A stretch of DNA of 64,000 nucleotides from Ilyonectria destructans (taxonomy: Eukaryota; Ascomycota; Sordariomycetes; Hypocreales; Nectriaceae): contig JAHEWK010000004.1 in assembly GCA_020740775.1 (NCBI GenBank), positions 2,976,001 through 3,040,000 on the forward strand. The letters run 5' to 3'. A model generated the notes under the pieces. The model was not told the origin of the DNA. It saw nothing but the letters and a program-made list of their open reading frames with translations, and did no database searches. A program made the position numbers and the translations under genes. Of this stretch, positions 58,067 to 64,000 are shown one piece after another. The stretch's first letter is position 1. Each line of letters opens with the position of its first letter.

Positions 58067-59408
58067 TGGGTTCTCGTCCGTGTCTCTGTCCAGCCTCAAC
58101 ATGTAGGTTTGAACGGGGCAAGCCGAACAGCACGCCTAGCCAGTACATAATGATTCCCTTTCTAGATCTAGTCATCAATCAATTTCACGTTAACCTCTAG
58201 AATCATCCGTCGAACTCTTCCACGGCCATGCCGTCGTCCATCTCAGTATTGGAGGTGGTCGATAAGCCCGTGTTTGGCAACACAACGTATCTGCGAGAGT
58301 ATCGACATTTATGGATGTGATCTAAATTTCAAGCACACAGACATTCATTTGATCTGCCAGATAACTTCAGAGCCACCACAAAAGGCAACTAAAAGAGATT
58401 CGTACCTCGTCCAGAGATGTCAACTGTCGTGTGTAGAAAGAATTAAGACGCTTAGATGTCTCTTATCTCTCCATATCTGTGAATAAACCAATACAATACA
58501 CTGGAAACTATGCAATGCGGTACGAATCCAAGTCTCATGCCTAGAACTAAAAATGTGCCTGTTCGCTGACCTGTTAAAAGTATGAACACAGGATGAGATA
58601 GCTTGATCAGCTCTTCGCCATTTTCACTATCCATAAAATCATTTAGACATTATAATTCAAGCTTCTTCAAAATCTCTCGACCCTTGATAGATATAGCCCA
58701 ACAAACTTTTGTCAGGCCATGCCAGCCCATTTGCGCATCACATCACATACCGAAACAGACACTTGTCGAAAACTATGTCCTCCAGGTTTTTGACACGCCA
58801 CATTCTTTCAGAGGTTCTTCGATGACGCATCTCCGGCATTGACAAAGCTAGCCACCCATTCTCAAAGCGAGCTTCAAACTAACCTTCGAAGGTGAGAGCG
58901 CAACCAGCGTCTTCAACAACGTCTTCAAGTGATATGGCCCATGACTCATCGAAGGTGGACGAAGCAACAGGCATGCAAAAGCTAGTCGTCAAATATCAAT
59001 GCAAGTACTGAGTCCGGATGTTCTTGTACTTTATTCCCATAGGCATTCACTTTTTCTATTTCCGATTAGCTACAACGGCGGCAGTCCGTCATTCTTCGAA
59101 GCCAATGCCGCGCAGCTGTAACCGTCGACTGAAGGCGAGGAGAAAGCCCAGGTGTTGGTTAGTTATAAATTAATTGACATTCCACGGGATTCAGTGCGCA
59201 GATTGCATAAGAGGTTGTAATTTGTCAAATATTTGATATTCTCTTGGATAACAGCTGGGTATTGATCCCGCCATGGTTACAAAACATGCTAGAAAAGATG
59301 TTGCAGTTGCAGATTCCCCATGATCCCGTACCAGAACGAGCCATTTCTGCTGTGTGATGAACGCCTTCTGCTCCCAATACCTAGTTTAAAACAACGCCGA
59401 TATTCCTT
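58067..59408. other. Intergenic region between convergent genes
   Basis: About 1.3 kb, AT-rich, between the dehydrogenase stop and the GH76 stop. Short ORFs only. Confidence 0.5.
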
Positions 59409-61034
59409 CTAATCAAACACACTCATCCATAAAAAGGCGCCGGTTGCACCGCCGAGAAGCAAAATCGTGAGGATACCCGCTCCGGCCCTGTCTGCTCCAG
59501 TGATTTTTCGCGGTTCGGGCCTGTCGTGACTGTTCTTTCCGGCGTTGGGGTCGCCCTTCGAAATACCACCCGTCTTGTTCGTCACCGGCGGGTCGGCGTC
59601 TTCGATCAGCAGGCTGGACACGGCGGCAAGCACGCTCATAGCCTCGCCGGCACCACTCGTTTCGTCCACGGCCGGATCGACAAACTTTCCCCCACCCCAG
59701 TAGAAGCCGCACACGCGACCGGATGCGCCGCCTGTGCACTGATTGGCGGCGGCCAGGGCTGACGTGGCGAGGACGGGGAGGATCTTGTCCTTGGTGTGGG
59801 GGGCGATCTGAGTCACGACGGCGAGCCACCGGTGGACGTATCCCTTGAACGAAAGCATGTCGGTTGAGCAGGCTCCCTGGCGGCCTTCGCAGGGGACTTC
59901 GTAAGCGATATCCTTGGGAAAGAAGTTTTTGAGCAGCGAGTCGAGGAGCTTGTCGACGCGGTTTTTCCAAACCTCATCGCCATCAGTCTGTTTAAGTGTT
60001 AGCTGCGGGCAGGGGTAAGTGAGCCGTTGAACTGACAAAATTGTACATGAATGCCGATCCCTGGAGCAAGATGGCAGCGTTGTAAGAGAAGGTGGCCTTG
60101 TTTACGTCGGTGCAGTTGTGCTCAACGTGACCACCGTCATATACTTGATAAGTCTCGTGGTCGATGTATTTGACCTTCCATAGCCAGTCCCAAGTCTCCT
60201 CGGCATGCTCGGCGTATGTCGAATTTCCAGTGTACCTGGCAAGTCGAGCACCAATGTTAAAGAAACATCCATTTGCGATTGCTATATCACAAGTTAGCCG
60301 GAGTCGTTGATGGGAGTTGAGCAGACGCACTGTTCTTGTAATTGTATCCAGCGTTGGAAAATGGAACCTGCCATCTCAAGCCACCGTTACAGGTCTCGTC
60401 GTGTCGTCCGGGTGCTGCTTGGGTCGCCCAGACACCTTGTGCCAGCGCCAGCCACTGGGGCTTGTCATCTGGAGGATTGGGGAACTTGTTTTCAGCCGCC
60501 AGCATGGCCGTCATGCCCCAGAAACCTTGATCGTCGTTTCCCAGGGATGCTGTGTGGTTCAAGGGCATGAAATCTGCATTTTCGCCGGTTTGATGCAAAA
60601 TTCCTTCCATAACGACGTCGTTGTAACTCGTGTCACCAGTCAACTTCCAGTAGTCTGTTCTCACTTAGTTCTCCGTCTTTCGGGGATCCAGTCTGACTGG
60701 TCGGGATATCGACGCACCGACGTAAGTTCCCATCATAGCACCTCCTTCCCACCAGTAGTAGTCGCCCTTATATTCGGTAGGCGGTCCGGGTAGAATACCG
60801 GGAATCATGCCGGTCTGGTTTCCATCGTACTGAAGCATAAGATCGTAGGCTAAGCTCCGGGCTGTGTCGCGAATCTCATCTGGGAGAGCACGTGTTAGTT
60901 TTGACCGAGGACGGCCGATGAGGCGTATTACCTTTAGTGCTAATCTTGTAGTATTGGGCTTCGGCGGACTGTAAGAAAAGACTGCCGAGGAGGAGTCCGG
61001 CCTGGGCCACGACAGCCGAATTGGGCGAACGCAT
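59409..61034 (-). CDS. GH76 mannan endo-1,6-alpha-mannosidase, GPI-anchored (Dfg5/Dcw1 type)
   Basis: Five exons (61034-60932, 60879-60718, 60654-60331, 60281-60037, 59987-59409) give 470 aa. A signal peptide covers the first 26 residues ([20 protein letters not shown]...). The catalytic region has [20 protein letters not shown], the active-site pair in [19 protein letters not shown] (two adjacent Asp), [20 protein letters not shown] and [17 protein letters not shown]. The end is hydrophobic ([20 protein letters not shown]) after a Ser/Asn-rich spacer, as expected for GPI attachment. In yeast Dfg5/Dcw1 cross-link GPI proteins to the cell wall; the same wall role is inferred. Confidence 0.94.
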
Positions 61035-63229
61035 GTTGAATTTGAGAATGAAGGAGAGGCGGGAACTGAAAGGAGCGGATAGAATCGTCGTGAGAGCGGG
61101 ATCGAGAGGCGGAGAGAGCGAAATCGGAGTAAATGAGGGAGATGAATTAAGAAAACCTAGATGAGACCACCCCCAAAGCGATTGATATGGGAAGAGAGTC
61201 CAAGTCGAGTTCCAAACCGGCCATGAAGTCCTACAAAATCACGGAACACTCGGCAGCAAGGCGAAGATGAGAAGAGGAGAAGAGGTCTCTAAATCACAAG
61301 CAGAAGATGTCAAAGGAACGGCCACGAGTGGGATGGCACCCCAGGTCTTTCAAGTGCGCAAAAGTCTTGGCCAAACAAAGCGCACGACACGGTCACCAGT
61401 AAACTACGACTTGGTACGAGCCAAGCTTCTGGGCATCGGGGCAGTGCATCCCCAGTCCAATACAGAGAGTTGCTTGGCAGGCTTTCGGTAGGCGCTTGGC
61501 AGTCTGAGCCAGCCGTTGGCATGAAGACGATGCGAAGCGGACAGGCCAATCCCCAGCGAGAGCGAGAGCGATCCGCGGTGCCCAAGACAACAAGCGCGTA
61601 TTCAATTACTGCGTACTTGTTACTAGCAGGCGGTGGCCCGTCCCTGGCTGGTCTGGCGGGTGGGCGAAGCAAGGGCCAAGACATGAGCGAGTCTTGGCGG
61701 CCAGCGACAGGCAAGCCACGTAATTGATTCAGAGCTCGGCGGCCTGGGGAAATTGGAATTGCGGTGATGCGGATTCTGAGAGCCAGGAGGCCATCCGTGG
61801 CCATCCGTCGACGTTCGAGCCGCAGAAGTGCATCATCGGGACATGGCGAAACGCGGAGGCCGGAACAAGAAACACACCACGTGCTGTCGGTCTACGGATC
61901 GTCAAACAGCTTGTGGCTGCAACTCGGCGACAGGGAGCAGCTCTATCTTCCGGGAGGGGCCTTTTCCGGGCCACCGGGTGCACCGGGAGATGGGCAAGGG
62001 TGGATTACGCGTCCTTCTACGGTAGTTGATATCCGTTTTGGAGGTTTGGATGTCGGTCGTTCGTACAGAGTACGAGTACACAGGGAGGAATTGATTAATG
62101 GCGGGCCAAAGTGCCAGAATGCGGCCGGTCTCATTAGAGCCAGAGAACACAGCCCGAACAACTGGGGAAGGAAAAGGGGTCGTCTCTGCCTCCGCCAGGT
62201 ATCTGCGCATCTTGGCAAGATGAGGAGCTGCGCGAATCCCCCGTAACGGACATTGAGAGTCTGGCTTGTCGAGACGCCATTGCAGGTTGTGGGCAAGATT
62301 ATAGGCTTGGCAGACTTGGCAGGGGCTGGGAAAGGGAGCCACAGCGTCACCTAGCGTATTCCCCCTTGCTCAGGGCTCCAGTAATCACGGCTTAAGGCTC
62401 CAGTAATCACGACTCAGGGCCCAGTAGTAAAGACGAATACCTGCTCAGAGACATGGGGGCAATACTCCCCGCCCGAACCGTCCGGACATTGACTCCATCT
62501 CCAAGACTCTATCTCATTTACGCTCCCAGGCGGACACGGCACTAAACTTAACTTTAATTGCGCCCCGAGCCCCCCCTGTTTCTCCCCTGGACGCCCTGGA
62601 ACTGGCCCCCTGCGTCCCAGCGACGAGCCGGAGACAGGAGTGGCTTCAAACCGCCGGCCCTCCACAACAACTCTGGCACATCCTCCACTGCACCAGCCAG
62701 TGGCAGCACGACACACAGCGGCCGGTGGCCACGGGGGAGAATGCGCGACAAAGCCCCCTGGTATGCTTAAATATTACCTTATTCTCCCGAAACGTGGGTG
62801 CGTCACCAGAAACCCTCTTGTGCCAGGCGGCGCCTCGGGACTCGATATGTGGCCGAAAGCTGTGCGTCTGCGTACCATTCGAGCAGGTTTCTGCACAAGA
62901 GATCGCCCTCAGGTTGACTGTGGCATCGTATTTCCAGCGCGGGGCTGGCTTGGCTGGTTTCCCTTTGGCTTCGTCTTGGCAATGCCTCTTGGCGCTACTT
63001 CTTGGCGCCTCACCGGGACATTGCTTGGACGGGGCCATGTTCAGAGCAAGCGAGTTTGTGAAACCGCCAATGCACTGTTCCGACAGTCCTGCTCAAATAC
63101 GCGGGAAAGAGTACGTAAACTCATCATGATATTATGCACTACGAACTACGCCGCCCCGTATTGTAACAGCCATCTCGGCTCAACGATGAACCACATCAAA
63201 CCCTCGGTTTTATAAGCCAAAATCTCGTC
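61035..63229. other. Long intergenic region, GC-richer, no supported gene
   Basis: About 2.2 kb. Many overlapping ORFs on both strands, none with conserved features. Includes the GH76 promoter, a short tandem repeat at 62374-62432 and the 3' flank of the WD40 gene. Confidence 0.45.
62374..62432. repeat. Short tandem repeat, 22-nt period
   Basis: The 16-mer ggctccagtaatcacg occurs at 62374-62389 and 62396-62411, followed by a degenerate third copy (gggcccagtagtaaag) to 62432. Confidence 0.8.
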
Positions 63230-64000
63230 TTAGCCTAGCAGCTCCCCAACGGCGAGTTTCATCATAAGCAACCTCCCCGACCGACACCTAATCGCAACCG
63301 TAGATCCAGATACGATTGAGCAACCAGGACGATACGATGCGGGCAGCCAAAGCACCTTCTTCCCTTGCCAGGTAATCCAGCAGCAGTCTTCGCTAATCCC
63401 ATAACCAGAGCGACCAATCGATGAACCTTTGCCAAATGAAATCGCGCCGACATCCGTATGGAGAAGTGCACCGCTAGGCTCAAATCGAAGTTGCGACGTC
63501 ACAGCACCAATATGTACCACATGTAAGCATTCTCCGCCATCTATCCGCCAAAGCCGCACAGTCTTATCACCCGATGCCGAGGCCACGAGAGCCGAGTCAG
63601 GCGAGAAAGCGACTGACAATACGACGTTTTGGTGGCCCTCCAGTTGTTGCATCAATTCGCCAGTGCGCACCCGCCAAAGCCCCACGGTACAGTCGTAAGA
63701 ACCTGAAGCCAGGAGATCGTTGCTGGGAGAGAATGCAGCTGACATTACAGAATGCGTATGGCCTTTGAGATGTATGTCCTCGTCATTCGAAATCTGCCAG
63801 ATCCGTATATCTGCGCCAGAGGATGTCGCTACCAACTTCGAGTCAGCTGAAAAGGTCAACGACGATGTCGAGTTGCCGAGGCTCCTCAGCCCCTGGATGC
63901 ACTCTCCAGTATCGACGCGCCAGAGCCGGACAGCTTCATTTCTCGAGGCGGAAGCCATCAAACTCGAGTCGGGTGAGAATGCAACCGATATCACTGGGTT
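63230..64000 (-). CDS. WD40 repeat protein, C-terminal part (probable NLR/STAND effector-sensor), runs off right edge
   Basis: The frame is open to the window edge on the minus strand; about 255 residues are visible. At least four WD40 repeats are present, each with the form SVAFSPDS(A/S)L(V/M)ASAS.D.(T/A)VRLW (for example VLSVAFSPDSALVASASGDK, then MSAAFSPSNDLLASGSYDCT). After the last repeat comes a non-repeat tail with ISEDCCWITWQGKKVLWLPA and SYRPGCSIVSGSTVAIRC, which is characteristic of the ends of fungal NACHT-WD40 (HET-E/NWD2-like) proteins. The nucleotide-binding and N-terminal domains must lie beyond 64000. The NLR assignment rests on that tail. Confidence 0.85.
   Translation of the reverse strand, partial: NPVISVAFSPDSSLMASASRNEAVRLWRVDTGECIQGLRSLGNSTSSLTFSADSKLVATSSGADIRIWQISNDEDIHLKGHTHSVMSAAFSPSNDLLASGSYDCTVGLWRVRTGELMQQLEGHQNVVLSVAFSPDSALVASASGDKTVRLWRIDGGECLHVVHIGAVTSQLRFEPSGALLHTDVGAISFGKGSSIGRSGYGISEDCCWITWQGKKVLWLPASYRPGCSIVSGSTVAIRCRSGRLLMMKLAVGELLG

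Noticed and set aside
1..64000. CRISPR arrays, rRNA and tRNA genes
   Set aside because: No regularly spaced repeats, rRNA-like sequence or convincing cloverleaf was seen; a tRNA scan was not run, so single tRNAs cannot be fully excluded.

Overview
The window is nuclear DNA of a filamentous ascomycete (Pezizomycotina). The signs are many short introns (about 45-110 nt) with GT-AG ends and CTAAC/CTAAT branch sites, two Zn2Cys6 regulators, fungal-type transporters (Dal5, POT, ABCC, MFS), a GH76 wall enzyme, a white-collar-type LOV photoreceptor relative and a HeLo-like domain. I cannot name the genus. For most spliced genes I joined exons by hand and checked that the summed exon length is a multiple of three.

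Layout. 0-6 kb: 5' part of a gamma-glutamyltranspeptidase gene, a fungal ISG12/Ifi-6-16 protein, then a poorly resolved stretch. 6-12.6 kb: class IV PLP aminotransferase, Zn2Cys6 regulator and Dal5-type MFS permease. The promoters of all three carry TCGG-N6-CCGA palindromes, so this looks like a small regulon. 12.8-15.3 kb: one spliced gene joining a HeLo-like/STAND N-terminal domain to a white-collar-1-type LOV-PAS-PAS module, without the GATA zinc finger. 15.7-25.7 kb: full-length ABCC transporter, divergent MFS transporter, a degenerate AT-rich stretch, and an O-methyltransferase. 26.4-31.4 kb: a divergent pair made of a large Cys/Gly-rich protein (with one in-frame stop) and a DUF1399 protein. 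31.6-37.5 kb: class 3 lipase, Nudix hydrolase and Flc-type TRP-like channel. 40.2-48.9 kb: DAL81-like Zn2Cys6 regulator, D-amino-acid oxidase, HSL-type esterase (with a probable GC-AG intron), PTR2 peptide transporter and a small ABM-fold protein. 50-52 kb: coiled-coil protein. 56-61 kb: FAD-dependent dehydrogenase and GH76 mannanase. Right edge: C-terminal WD40 part of a probable NLR-type protein.

How the genes may work together. The 6-12.6 kb group suggests import and transamination of an amine or amino acid under a local regulator. The 40-48 kb group fits uptake of peptides plus oxidation of D-amino acids. The ABCC/MFS/methyltransferase stretch resembles the tailoring and export part of a secondary-metabolite locus, but no polyketide synthase, NRPS or terpene synthase is present. 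The most unusual object is the HeLo-like/LOV/PAS fusion, which pairs a domain class used in fungal NLR and cell-death proteins with a blue-light sensor.
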